Assembly (NCBI GenBank): GCA_018806915.1 | Contig: JAGKQI010000103.1 | Coordinates: 1,240,001-1,304,000, forward strand | Length of the DNA stretch: 64,000 nucleotides | Direction: 5' to 3' | DNA from: Phytophthora colocasiae | Lineage: Eukaryota; Oomycota; Peronosporomycetes; Peronosporales; Peronosporaceae | Notes under the pieces: generated by a model | What the model saw: the letters and a program-made list of their open reading frames with translations, nothing else | The model's database searches: none | Told to the model about the DNA's origin: nothing | In this document: positions 11,315 through 22,400 of the stretch, one piece after another | How positions within the stretch are numbered: position 1 is the first letter of the stretch | How the letters are laid out: each line of letters begins with the position of its first letter | Position numbers and translations under genes: made by a program

Positions 11315-14022
11315 ATGCACCACGAGCTCTTCCTGGCGCTCTTGGGGCTCACGGGCGACGTCGTGGAGCGTCGTATCGACGGCTTCTTTGTGCGTAAAGA
11401 TGCATCGTTCTTGTCACAAGCACAGAGGAGCGTATTGGACCGCTTGCTGCGTCTGGGCTTCGCGTATTCCACGTTGGACGAGTTTGTACGACAGGCGCCG
11501 AAGCTTCCTAGCGTTTATATGCACGCATTAGCTCAAGCAGTCGAGCAGCTGCTGCACCGATATACAGATGCAATTGTAGAGCTGGAAGCTAAGACATTGA
11601 GGGCCAGTGGTGTCTTCCCTATCTCTAATCTCATGTTCGAACTTGAGGAGTTTATGGATATTCTACCAGAAGTTTGCGGATTGATGCACAGACTCACAAC
11701 GGAGCAGGATCAAAGGATGTGTATGAAGGGAGCGAAACTATTGAGTGTGGTGTATCAAAGTACGATATCTGGGTTTCCCAGAGTACGTCAGTGCATGCAG
11801 GAACTCCTGTACGCTTGCCATCGGTGAGTGGATTAACGTGAAAGGGAGTCTTAAGCTGGATTTTGACGGTGTTTGTTATTTAGCGTGTTGTTCAAGCAGA
11901 TGATGGCTTGGATGGTGTACGGGGAGGTTGTGGATCCACACAGGGAGTTTTTCGTCAAGAAGAAAGAAGATTTGACTGGTGGATCCACTAACAAGGCTTC
12001 GCTACAAGACACAAATGCAGCTGCAGTGTTGTGGCATCAGCGGTTTACAATGGATTTAGAGGCTGTGCCGCTGGATTATTTTCCGACATCCGTGGCGGAG
12101 AGTGTGTTTGTGATCGGAAAAGCCGTGCATATCTTGACTCGAGCAAACCAGTTTTCTCCCCGCGAAGTGCAAGATATCGCTACAGTTATGTCGGGCTTGG
12201 CACGACAACCTGTGTTTGATGTCGTGGCAGTAGAACACGAGGTGGAGAAAGTGCGCCGCCACGTGGCTAGTAGGTTGCATGAAGAAATAGTGGTGAAATC
12301 AGATTTCGTTGGATATCTGCACGTGCTGAAGGGGTTCTTTCTGCTGTCAAGAGGCGAAGTGTTCCAGACGTTCATTGAACGCAGTTTTGGAATGATGCTC
12401 ACAAGACCGACGTTTAAATCCGAGGAAGATATTAACTTTGGGGTCTGGCAAGAGGTTGTGCACGATTTAATACCGGAGGATGAACAGTGGTGCAGGGACT
12501 TCGATTTGCAGGTTAGTCGAATACGCCAGGCTTGTACTACGAATTTTATGGTTCTGACGTTGTATGTGTACGATTTATATGTTGAAAGCTTCCGCTACAA
12601 ACATTTGCATTGAAAAGCTTTTCATCAAATGATGGTTTACTTCTTTTCAACGTGTCACGAGGCCCCAACGGCAAATACTTGGCAATGACCACTGAAGGAT
12701 ACACTCAACTGCGAGGTGATCCTGGTGTAGAAGAAAGTGGTTCAGTATGGTGGCGACATCCTCAGATGGACGGAACTGCTTTTTCGTCCGAGTTTTCGCT
12801 CCAATGGGAGCAAACCGCATTTTGGCGAGGAAGTCACCGTGCATCACTTCTTCTCCAGAACGAGGGGTCATTAGGCCCAGCGTCGTTAGTGAACGGATCA
12901 TTTGAGCTTGACGACCCCCAGGCTTTCTACGTGAGTGTCGACCTGGCGATCGAGCATCTTCCGGGGAACATGAATGGGATGCGTGTGATGGCTCAGGTAA
13001 AGCCCTCATCTGGAAGTGAAACTGGTATTCAATCTTCTCCAGTAGTGGAAATTCCGATGACAGATAGCAGCAATCCTGCTCTTCGAGTTCGTATCCAGTA
13101 CGCGCGCCAAGAAGTTACCATGACATCGTCCAAGCAGGTCATGTACAAGAAAATGATGGCTGTGATCATCAATGACGTGCTGGTGCTAGAGACACAGATT
13201 GATCTTCAGCAATCGCTTAGGTTACACGCTGCCACGGGCGAATACTGCATGGGACTCGGGTTTTCTTCACTGGTTCGGCTTACAGAATGGAACTTGGAGA
13301 AATACTCAGCCAAAACCAGTTGGCGAGAAGGTAGCGGCACGGACCTGAAGAAGAACAATAGTGCTGTAACTCCGCGTGAGTTGTGGCACTCATTAAATCT
13401 TCGTTGCAATGTACGCTGGCCACTGCAACTGCTCGTCACTCCCGACATCCTGCGCTCGTACGGACAATTGTTCCAGTTCTGCTTCCGACTGAAGCGAGTA
13501 GCTCACGCACTCGAGTTGGCTTGGAAGAGTAGCACGCTGCGCTCGAAAGACACCACCGGAAAAGGTGCCAGTTTTGCTGCCAGTGCACTACGCATCCGCA
13601 TGAGTTTCGTGGTGCGCACACTGGAGCTGCACTTTCAGATCTTCGTGATTGAAGGGAAATTCAACAAATGCGTGGAGAAGATCAAGGCTGCAAGCGACTT
13701 TGATCGAGCGAAGCGCTTACATGAAACCTTCGTGGCCAGTGTCGTGAAGAGCTGCTATGTGCACTCGAAAACTGTTGCATCGGCGCTGGACGAACTGCTT
13801 GGCTGTTGCTGGCAGTTTGCTGAGTACGTATTGCAGCAAGACGCCATTGAAGACGGTGGTGAGCTCTCTCCCGATCGAATCGTGTTGCTGGACCAGGACT
13901 TCCACCGTCGGTTCGAGTTCCTCTACAGTGTGTTGCAGATTTCAGAAGCGCGCGACCTGCTCTTCCTGCTCGACAGTAACGGTTTCTTCGCAGCAGAACG
14001 TGACCGCAGGAAGCGGCAGTGA
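11315..14022 (+). CDS. TUBGCP4: Gamma-tubulin complex component 4 with a large insert (three exons)
   Basis: GCP4 is a gamma-tubulin ring complex subunit that nucleates microtubules. Exons are 11315-11823, 11884-12511 and 12589-14022 (GT-AG introns of 60 and 77 bp), giving 856 residues. The N-terminus MHHELFLALLG matches the family start MIHELLLAL. GRIP1 features follow: SVLDRLLRLGF, QMMAWMVYGE and EFFVKK, then GYLHVLKGFFLLSRGEVFQTFIE. The C-terminal half has VRWPLQLLVTPDILRSYGQL and FQFCFRLKRVAHALE, typical of GRIP2. Between them, residues about 385-650 form an insert of roughly 265 residues with beta-strand-like sequence and motifs such as GKYLAMTTEG, EFSLQWEQTAFW and FYVSVDLAIEHLPG. It looks like a concanavalin A-like sandwich, but that is a guess. 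The acceptor at 12588 is chosen because it alone keeps phase 0 and avoids in-frame stops. Confidence 0.88.
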
Positions 14023-14576
14023 ACCTGTAACCGAGTAAAGTGTAGCAGCTCCAATTCGTTGCAGTCTGCAGCCGCGATATCCATCGAGTACAATGGATTT
14101 TCTGGGATGATGACCATACGCGAGCCACAACATGCCAATGATCAGATCATTATGCTGTTGCATGTCCACTTTCGTGCCACCGAGGTTTGAAGTACAACAC
14201 GTTTCAATACAAAACACTGTTAACCAATCAAGCTGTAGACTATACCGACATCTAAAGCAAGAGATGTCATGGCAAATACCAGTCGGTGAGGCAAAATACA
14301 TGGTCTCCATCTAGCATCCAATGACATCTGGTCAGATACTATCACTATCTGTACATGAATTCTCACAAGTTTCATTCGCAACGGTAGTGTTTTGTGGCAC
14401 TAGTTTTGATTTGAGCTGGCTCGTTTGACGCGGGGCATGACCATCTTGTACCTGTGCCATTTGAGGAAACGCCTCGTACGTCGTAACGGGTAGGTGAAGA
14501 CTCTGCGGATCTTTTGGAACTTGGTTCAGTGATTGCCACGTCGTCCTCTACGCTGTCACCGTCAAGAGTAGCAGCA
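14023..14576. other. Intergenic before the Copia insertion; may hold a displaced 5' exon
   Basis: No full gene is seen. The last 60 or so bases, up to the TSD, are open in the same frame as the channel gene beyond the retrotransposon (residues VVLYAVTVKSSSIP), so they are probably the severed 5' part of that gene. An ATG near 14448 opens a short frame (MTILYLCHLRKRL) that could be the original start if a small intron is removed; this is speculative. Confidence 0.35.
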
Positions 14577-14581
14577 TTCCG

Positions 14582-14710
14582 TGTTGGAAGTTACGTCGTA
14601 AGCGGTAGTGGATAAGGTACCTCGCGTGGGTTAATTCTGCGCAGCGAGACTGTACGGCACTGATAGTAAATCACTTTTCCTTTTCCCTTCTAAAGCGTAC
14701 ACATTCAATA
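14582..14710 (+). repeat. 5' LTR of Copia element 1
   Basis: 129 bp, starting TGTTGGAAGTTACG and ending CATTCAATA; the ends form an imperfect inverted repeat. It matches 19220-19348 over its full length. Confidence 0.93.
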
Positions 14711-14719
14711 GGTTATGAG
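14711..14719 (+). other. Primer binding site overlapping the gag start codon
   Basis: GGTTATGAG directly follows the 5' LTR. It is complementary to the anticodon loop of initiator tRNA-Met (CTCATAACC), the half-tRNA priming known for some Copia elements. The ATG inside the site (14715) opens the gag frame. Confidence 0.75.
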
Positions 14720-17700
14720 TTCCAAGGACGCTGGCGAAGTCTCGCCACGACAGACACCTCCGCTACCTGCGAAAGAGGTTGCGCCAGGTACTGGTGGCGG
14801 TGATCCTGCTGCCCACGAAAGGGGTAGCTCGCCTGATGAAGGAAAAGCCGCTCCCGGAATGGAGGATATGATGGTGCTGCTGAGGCAGCTGACCACCAAG
14901 GTGAACATGCTGGAGAAGGCGGTCACGCCTCGGGGAGCGCCGGTGTCTCCTGACCAACCGCTGAGGCGAAGCGTCTTCCGTCAAGCGATTGAGGAGGGCC
15001 AGGAGCCTCGGGATGCGGCAAATGCACGTTGACGAGCTTGGAGGTGGACATGTGGGCCTGGGGGTCCAGACTCCTGGAGGATGGGCGCGTGCTGGCTATC
15101 TTGACCACGAAGTGGACCGCGGGGTTCCACAGTACCAAGCGTACCGCCCGCCCCCGGTCAAGCACACGCGCAGCAGCAGCCACAGCAACAACATGCTGAG
15201 CCTGTCATGGCGGCTGAACCACGCGTCCCCCCGGCTAGAGTGGCTAAGCTAGCGCTACGCGCTTTCGACGGTAACGAGGTCTACCCAGGTCTAGGATCTG
15301 GCTTTGAACAGTGGGCATTACTGTTCATTGAGCAGGTTGAGATGGCCGAGATCGCCTACCGCTATCGCTGGACGGAACGGGCGAAGGTCAATAAGTTCGC
15401 AGAGCATCTGCGAGGCAAAGCTGAAAAGTACTTCCATCAACATGTGCAGCGGTGGTGGGCTACCCAGCCAAATCTTTGGTTCGTGATGGAACAAATGAAT
15501 GCGGCGTTCCGTGTGAACATCTCCAATCAGCAGGCGATGAGGATGTTTTCAGCCCGGAAGGAGAGCTCGCGTACATGGAATGACCACTTCCTTTACCTGA
15601 ATGCGCTAATGGGGGCTACCAACGCGTCGCCGAGTTTGGTGCTGGAAAACGTGGTGAAATGTACGCTGACCCGGATTTGAAGATCGCTATGATGGCGAAG
15701 TACGACCCTACGAGGCCAGACCCAATGCAACAGGCAAGTGAGCTTGTGGCGTGGGCTCAAGCACTGAAGGACGAGGACAAGACGTTCAAAGGGATCAGGA
15801 AGGACACAGTCAGCACCGTCACAACTGGCAGGAAATGCTACAAGTGTGGCAATGTCGGCCACATCCGGCGCGATTGTCCTGAAAGAGCACAAGAACGATG
15901 GTGGTGACGAGAGTAAGATCAAATGGTCTTTGAATGTTCAGGAACATGGCCTCGGGACTGACGACTGGATATTGGACAGTGGTGCAAGTCGTCATATGGT
16001 GAACGACAAGACGATGCTCAGGGACGTCACGGAATGCCACGACGCGGAGGAGAGTTTTCAGCCCGATGGCACAAAGCTTGAGGTGACGCTGAAGGGAACA
16101 GCTGTGCAAAGCGATGGTGGACGGCGTCCAGGCCGAGATCACACTGAGGAACGTCTACTATACCTAAGCTAGCCAGGAACCTGATGTCGTACTGCTTGTT
16201 GCTGAAAAATGGGCTGCAAGGTGGCTGATCACAATGGCTGTGGCAGTATTGAAGGGCAACCCTACACGAGTGGTGTTCTACGCGGATATCAGAGCAACGT
16301 ACTGGTAGCAAGAGTGCAATGTGGTCGACAGCGCTCTGTGCAACAGATGAAAGAAGTTGTGATGAGCGCGGTGGTGGAGGAAGACCGCCATCTCACCTCT
16401 CGAATTGTTCAGAAGGATACTTTGGTCGGCTTTCACGAGAGGTTTGGACATCTTGCATTTGATACAATCGAGCGGATCGCGAAAGGCCAGCCTCTGGGAT
16501 TGAGATTACTAGCCACAAGCGGGTCAACTGTCGTGTATGTGCTGAAGGCAAGCAGACGCGTGCCCAACAGCCGACGAAAGACACTGGGGAGCATGCTCCA
16601 GTTGATCGATGTGGGGGCGGTGATTTGCAGTGACTTGAGAAGGCCCCTGTTACGCCCCGAGACCGACGTGGAAATCGATACTTGGTGAACTTCGTGGACC
16701 ATAAGTCCAATTACTGCCGCGTGTTCTTGGCGAAGACGAAGGATCAGGCCGCCAAATACTTCGAACAATTTCTGACCTGGTTCGAGAAGCACTTTGGGTG
16801 CAAGGTTCGTGTCCTACGTACTGACGGAGGTGCAGAATACAACAACGTGGACGAGTTTTGCAAGCAATCAGGAGTGGCCCGTCAGAAGAGCGAGGCAAGG
16901 AACCAAGCTGCCAACGGTAAAGCAGAGAGGATGCACCGAACGGTGATGAACATCGTGCGCTGCATGCTGTTTGCTTCCGAGTTGCCACTGACATTTTGGG
17001 AGATGCGGCAGAATATGCGGTCTATGTATTGAACCGCAGTCCCACCCGTGCAAACGATGACCGAATGTCGCCGCTGGAGGTGCTCTCGGGACGTGCGCCA
17101 AGTTTGCAAGACATTGTGGTTTTGGATCTGCTTGCGCTGTATTCGTTGACACTAGCAAGAAGAATCTGCAAAAGCGTTCTCAGCGTGGAGTTGTGATCGG
17201 AAAAAGCGACGAAACAAAGGGGTATCGAGTATACTTACCGGAGAGCAACAAGGTTGTGGTGACCCGCCATGTAAAGGACATCGAGACGTTGAAACAGGCT
17301 GACAGCGACCGCATTTCACAGCAACTAATTCTTGAAGAACTTGCAGAAATGGCCAACGGTAGAACGAGTCCTGGCGCGAGCAATGTCACGGAAGACGTGG
17401 AGAAGAATGCGCCTGAAACTGGAAATTCTAAAGGAGAGACCAAGCCACGTCGGTCACAGCGCGTGAGGAAGAAATCTGTTCGACGCCGTGAAGCTGATGG
17501 AGATGACGACGGAGGGTCGGAAGGAGCACTGGTCTCAAGTGCTGTACATGTGGAAGATACTCATGCGGATGATAAGGAGCCAGCAAATTTGCTGCTGCCA
17601 GACGTTGCGCGGAAAGTGAGAAATGGCGGGCCGCGGGCGAAGAAATTGCTTCTCTGGAAGCGAACGACACTTGAAAGTTGTGAAGGTGTCTCCGGGTACC

Positions 17701-19196
17701 GCTCGACTACACTCGAAATGGGTATATAAGAAGAAACGGGATGGCAATGGCAAAATCCAGCGCTACAAAGCTCGACTCGTAGCATGCCCGGAAATGAGCA
17801 AGTGTTCGGTATTGACTACTTGTTCACATTTGCTGCGGTGATGGAACTGCCAAGTGGAAAAGCTGTGCTTGCACTTGCAAGAATCTGGCGCGTGCCAGCG
17901 AGGCACGGTGATGTGCCGAATGCGTTCGTGAAGGCATCGACGGAAGAAGGCTTAGAAATCTGCCTGTACATTCCCGACGGAATGGAGTTTACGGCAGCTG
18001 AGCTAGCAAGCTTTGGGTGTCAAAGACGTTAGTGAACTCGGCTTGTTGCTCGGAAGAAGCCTTTATGGGCTTAAGCAAGCTGGAAGGCTGTGGCGTAAGT
18101 TACTGCACAAAACGCTTGTTCAGGTCGGATTCAGGCAATGTTTGTCCGATTCGTGCGTCTATGTGAAGACTGACGCTGGTGGAATAACTGTTGTGGGGAC
18201 ATACGTTGACGTTTTGCTGGTCCCCGCGACTTCGGCGCCGCGCGGCGCCTCATTTTGTACTGATCTGGCAATCCTGGAACTCAAGGACTTGGGACCAGCA
18301 TCGATGTTCCTCGGGATGAGGATCAGCTACGACGATGAGCGTGGATATACGATTGACCAAGAGCATGCCATCACGGAAACGCTGATCGCGCATGGCTTAG
18401 AAAATGCCAACAGCGTTCGACTGCCTATCGCAGCGGGCGATCCACCCTTTGACGACGATGGGAAGTTACTGCCTATTAAGTCGGCTCCCGATGGCAAAGA
18501 ACCGACGGTGAAGGACTTTCAGGCCTTGGTTGGGAGTCTCCTGTGGATCACACGTGGCACAAGACCTGACATTTCGTTTGCTGTTCACCGCGCGAGTCGA
18601 AGACTCACGCTCCCACTGCTCAAGACTGGAAGCTAGCGAAGCGAATCGCACGGTATTTGAGTGGAACGCGTGGTTTGAAGTTGCGCCTGACGGATGATGT
18701 GCAAGATGGCGCGAAAGAAATTGTCCGTTTGTGTTGCTGGTCTGATGCAGACTTTGCTGGAGACGTGCAAGATCGCAAATCTGTCAGCGGCGTCATAGTC
18801 AAGTAAATGGAATGACGATAGATTGGGAGTGCAGGAAGCAAACCGCTGTCGTGCTGTCAACTGCAGAAGCAGTTTGTCGCAGCATCTGTTGGCGGCCAAA
18901 ATGTGTTGGGTTTACGCGAGCTGTTCGGAGAGATTGGCTTAAAGGTAAAGCTGCCAATCGAGATGATGATGGATAACCAGGCAGCGCTGAAACAGATCAC
19001 CAACGAGGCAAGCTCGGGGAGGGCCAAGCACGTGGATATCAAGGTCAAATTCTTGCGAGATTACGCTGAGCGAGGTGTCGTTCTGCCCACGTACGTCGGA
19101 ACCGCCGATATGTTAGCGGACTTGCTGACGAAGGCTCTTCCAGGAGAACGAGTACTTCAACTACGAGAGAAGATCGGGTTAACTGGTGAGTGATAG
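14715..19196 (+). pseudogene. Copia gag-pol, frameshifted
   Basis: Pieces in order: an N-terminal gag frame (14715-15032) and a gag core (15207-15680); a zinc knuckle CYKCGNVGHIRRDCP (near 15834-15880); a protease motif DSGASRHM (near 15970); a GAG-pre-integrase piece with HERFGHL (near 16430); an integrase core with VDHKSNY, RTDGGAEY and NGKAERMHR (16680-17000); reverse transcriptase with HGDVPNAFVKA and LYGLKQAGRLW (17780-18640); and RNase H with DNQAALK and KHVDIKVKF (18760-19193). Frames change between pieces and stops interrupt them. The YVDD box of the polymerase reads YVDV (near 18205), so the second catalytic Asp is lost. The copy is inactive. Confidence 0.88.
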
Positions 19197-19210
19197 AGCC
19201 TCACTGCGCA

Positions 19211-19219
19211 GGGAAGGAG
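19211..19219 (+). other. Polypurine tract of Copia element 1
   Basis: GGGAAGGAG lies immediately before the 3' LTR, as needed to prime plus-strand DNA. Confidence 0.7.
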
Positions 19220-19348
19220 TGTTGGAAGTTACGTCGTAAGCGGTAGTGGATAAGGTACCTCGCGTGGGTTAATTCTGCGCAGCGAGACTGTACGGCACTG
19301 ATAGTAAATCACTTTTCCTTTTCCCTTCTAAAGCGTACACATTCAATA
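19220..19348 (+). repeat. 3' LTR of Copia element 1
   Basis: 129 bp, the partner of the LTR at 14582, followed by the target duplication TTCCG. Confidence 0.93.
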
Positions 19349-19401
19349 TTCCGAGCCTGGTGCAAGAGGAGAGCGCGGTGCTGGACGCTTCCTACGCGCG
19401 C

Positions 19402-22400
19402 ATGGAGGACGCCCCGCGGCATCGCAGCTCCAAGTCGGCGCATGGAGACTACGCGCATGACATTGCAGAGTTCTCGAGATATGATAAGACACAGGAAAGG
19501 TCGTGGTTTTGTTGCTGGTGGAGACGACGACAATATGTGGACAAGTCCCACCCGGTGGAGGCCAGTGAGGAACGCAGTGCTAGTAGAGCCAGTATGAGTG
19601 CAAGACCCAAGACTCACGACCAATTGGTGGCTGCTAGACAACTCAAACAACAGATTGCACACTATTCCAATATGCGCGTGCATATGAAACGCGTACAGCT
19701 CTGTTTGGAGCAGGAAAAGCGCAACAAATTCTACAAGGAATTGGTGGTCTATCTGTGTTTCTTGGCAGTTGTAATGGCTACACTTTTGACACTGCCAGTT
19801 CATTTCCCGTACGAGCAGAATTCTGTACTGGATAATACGTATTTCCAAGAACAGTTTCCGGATGAAGAAGTTCCGAAGACGTTCTACGATGTTGGCAATG
19901 AGGGTGAAATGTGGCAATGGGTTAGTGGACCGATGCTCTACCAGTTCTACGATCCTCCTATTAGGAACAACCGTCCTATCGGTAGTATTCAGATGCGAAC
20001 AGGTCGCGTCAAAGGAACGCTCTGCAGTCAGACGTCGAAAGATTTTATCATGTTTTCAGATGAAATCTGCTATCCAGAATACTCTACTAGTCACGAGATG
20101 AAAGATCCGTACGGCAACAGCAGTGGAGTTCTGGCTGCTCAGTATCAGTGGACCAGCGGACTGGGAAAATTGTTACGGTCGGAGACGTTTAAACCGGGTC
20201 TTGTAAGCCACGAAATGGACTATGGCCATGGAGGATACGCGGTTTATCTCCCTCGAGACAATTACACCGCAGCGACGGCGTTAATCAACCAGTTGCAGAG
20301 TGACTTTATTCGGGATGGCACGCGATACTTGGTATCGACTTTTGCGTTCTACAATGCACGTAGCAACATCTTTTCACACGTTCAAGGTCTCTTTGAGATG
20401 AGTAACACTGACTACATGGAGGTCACGGGACGGATCAAAAGTTTTCGGATTTTGGCAAGCTATAAGGATACAGAAGACTTTCTGGATGCCAATGCACTCA
20501 TCATTGTGTTGCTTGTTGCTACCGTTTTGCTTGTGTATCGTGAAATCTCGGATTTACGCAACTATGGCCTCCGTAAGTACGTGCAGTCTCTCTGGAATAT
20601 CTTGGATATGCTACAGCTTGTCCTGTTACTCGTGTTCCTCAGTCACTGGGTCATTTTTGTCGTGAAATCGGAGAATATTCGTGACGATCTGCACCGTGTC
20701 GGGGATTTGGATTGTTCTGTTTCAGCGGAAGAGCAGGGCACGGCACGAGATTGCTATGTCGATGTGGAGCCGTTGGCGTGGTTATCGCGCTCCGTTACGA
20801 ACTATGCGGCTGCGCTTGGCCTCGTGTCGGTGGCGATCGTGTTCAAGTACTTACGTCTGAACTCACGCTTGAACTTGCTGTGGCGCACACTTCGCTTCGC
20901 AGCGAAGGATTTACTGGCTTTTGTGATCATTTTCTTCACGATTTTCTTTGGTTTTGCAGTGATGGGATTCCTGACTTTCGGTACAGCAGTGCAGCAGTAC
21001 CATTCGCTTTCTGTGTCCTTGACGAGCTGCTTCCAGATGCTTCTGGGTGCGTTCGACTACGAGGAAATCTATGTGGCCAACCCGACTATGGCTGCCATTT
21101 TCTTCTTCAGCTTTATGATCTCGATCTACCTCATCTGCGTCAATATGTTCATCGCCATCATGAGCGAGTACTATTCCTTGGCTCAAACGGAGAAGAAGAA
21201 CCTCGAAGAGAACCAGCGCAACTTAGCTGTTAGCAAGGACGGGAACGACGAGGACGAGGACTTCCGGGATTCGTTACAGTTCATGGATGTTGAGTATGAT
21301 CTGGCCAAGCAGGTGAAGAACTACATCAACGGTCTACGTGTACGTGTCAAAATGCCACCGATCAAAGACACCAACTCCACGTACAGCACGGAGCAGCTCG
21401 TGTTATGTGGGTTTCAGCGCGTTCTCCTCGTGGATTACGACTACCTCATGGCTGAACGAAAGCGCTTGCGTCGGAAGTTCCGTGCCTGCGTGCACCTCAT
21501 TATGGTCTGTGGCGATCTGATGCGGCAAAATGATCCGGATTTTACTCTCGAGGTGGAAACGGAATTTGTTGCAGAGCACCCACGACCCCGAGCGGATTCT
21601 ACCGACTCCTTTGCAGATTTGGTCGAGTTTCCAGTGACGTATATCCCCATTTCATCGTCGCTGGCTAATACTGTTGAAGTCCTGAAGCGGTTGAAGCAAG
21701 GGATGTTTATCGAAATCGACGATGGTTCACTTACAAAGGATCAAATCACGTTGGAGGTTCTCGGAGATCAGGACGAGTATATTCCTTCACGGTTTAAACG
21801 TCGACCACAGGCAATTGGTGACGAAGAAAGCCACGGTGGCTTCCACGTACGTATCAGCGAAGGCACAAGCGCCACCGATATGCACACAAGCAGCCGCAAT
21901 GATGAAGGGCTGTTTGGTCTACGCCACAAACACCCGAACATTGGAGGAGCTGAACATATTCGCGCATGTCGTGTCTTGTATAATGGCAACGCATTGCTGG
22001 ACGGTAACGAGATGTGCATTATGCCACGGTCAACTTGGCTCCGCTACTTCACTGGCTACGTCGGCTGGGGTTATATCAAGCGGCTTCTGTCCTGTAAGCG
22101 GAAGAGAAAGCAAACGCATCGCCTAGTGACAGATGCAGATGTGGATCGACTTATCAAGGAGAGCTTTGCTGCCCCTGGACGCGGAATCTCGTGCAGATTC
22201 GACGAGCTTGTGCGCAACTTCCGCATGTTTATCGCTAAGAAGGTGCACAAGAAACGTCTCCGCATCCCAAACCTGGAAGACCGCATTTTTCAAGAAGTTA
22301 TCACATTCTTGGAGCGATTCCCGTCAGCCCTTACACCTTTGGACAAACGAGAATTGGAAGGCTACAAGTATACACCACAACCTGTGGACACTCGACGTAT

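Larger units (their letters stand above)
14582..19348 (+). mobile_element. Copia (Ty1) LTR retrotransposon, full-length but degenerate
   Basis: The element is 4767 bp and is flanked by a perfect 5-bp target duplication TTCCG (14577-14581 and 19349-19353). It has two 129-bp LTRs, a tRNA-Met half-molecule primer site and a polypurine tract. Domain order is gag, protease, integrase, reverse transcriptase, RNase H, which is the Copia order. The LTRs look identical by eye, which would mean a recent insertion; against that, the coding part has several frameshifts and stops, so it probably moved using proteins from another copy. It sits in the 5' region of the polycystin-like channel gene. Confidence 0.92.

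Noticed and set aside
12584..12613. GCP4 ending at the TGA at 12611-12613
   Set aside because: This stop lies just past the phase-0 intron 12512-12588; the spliced frame continues into the conserved GRIP2 half.
18190..18225. Possible intact Copia reverse transcriptase
   Set aside because: The catalytic box reads YVDV and the surrounding frame is broken, so it is not functional.
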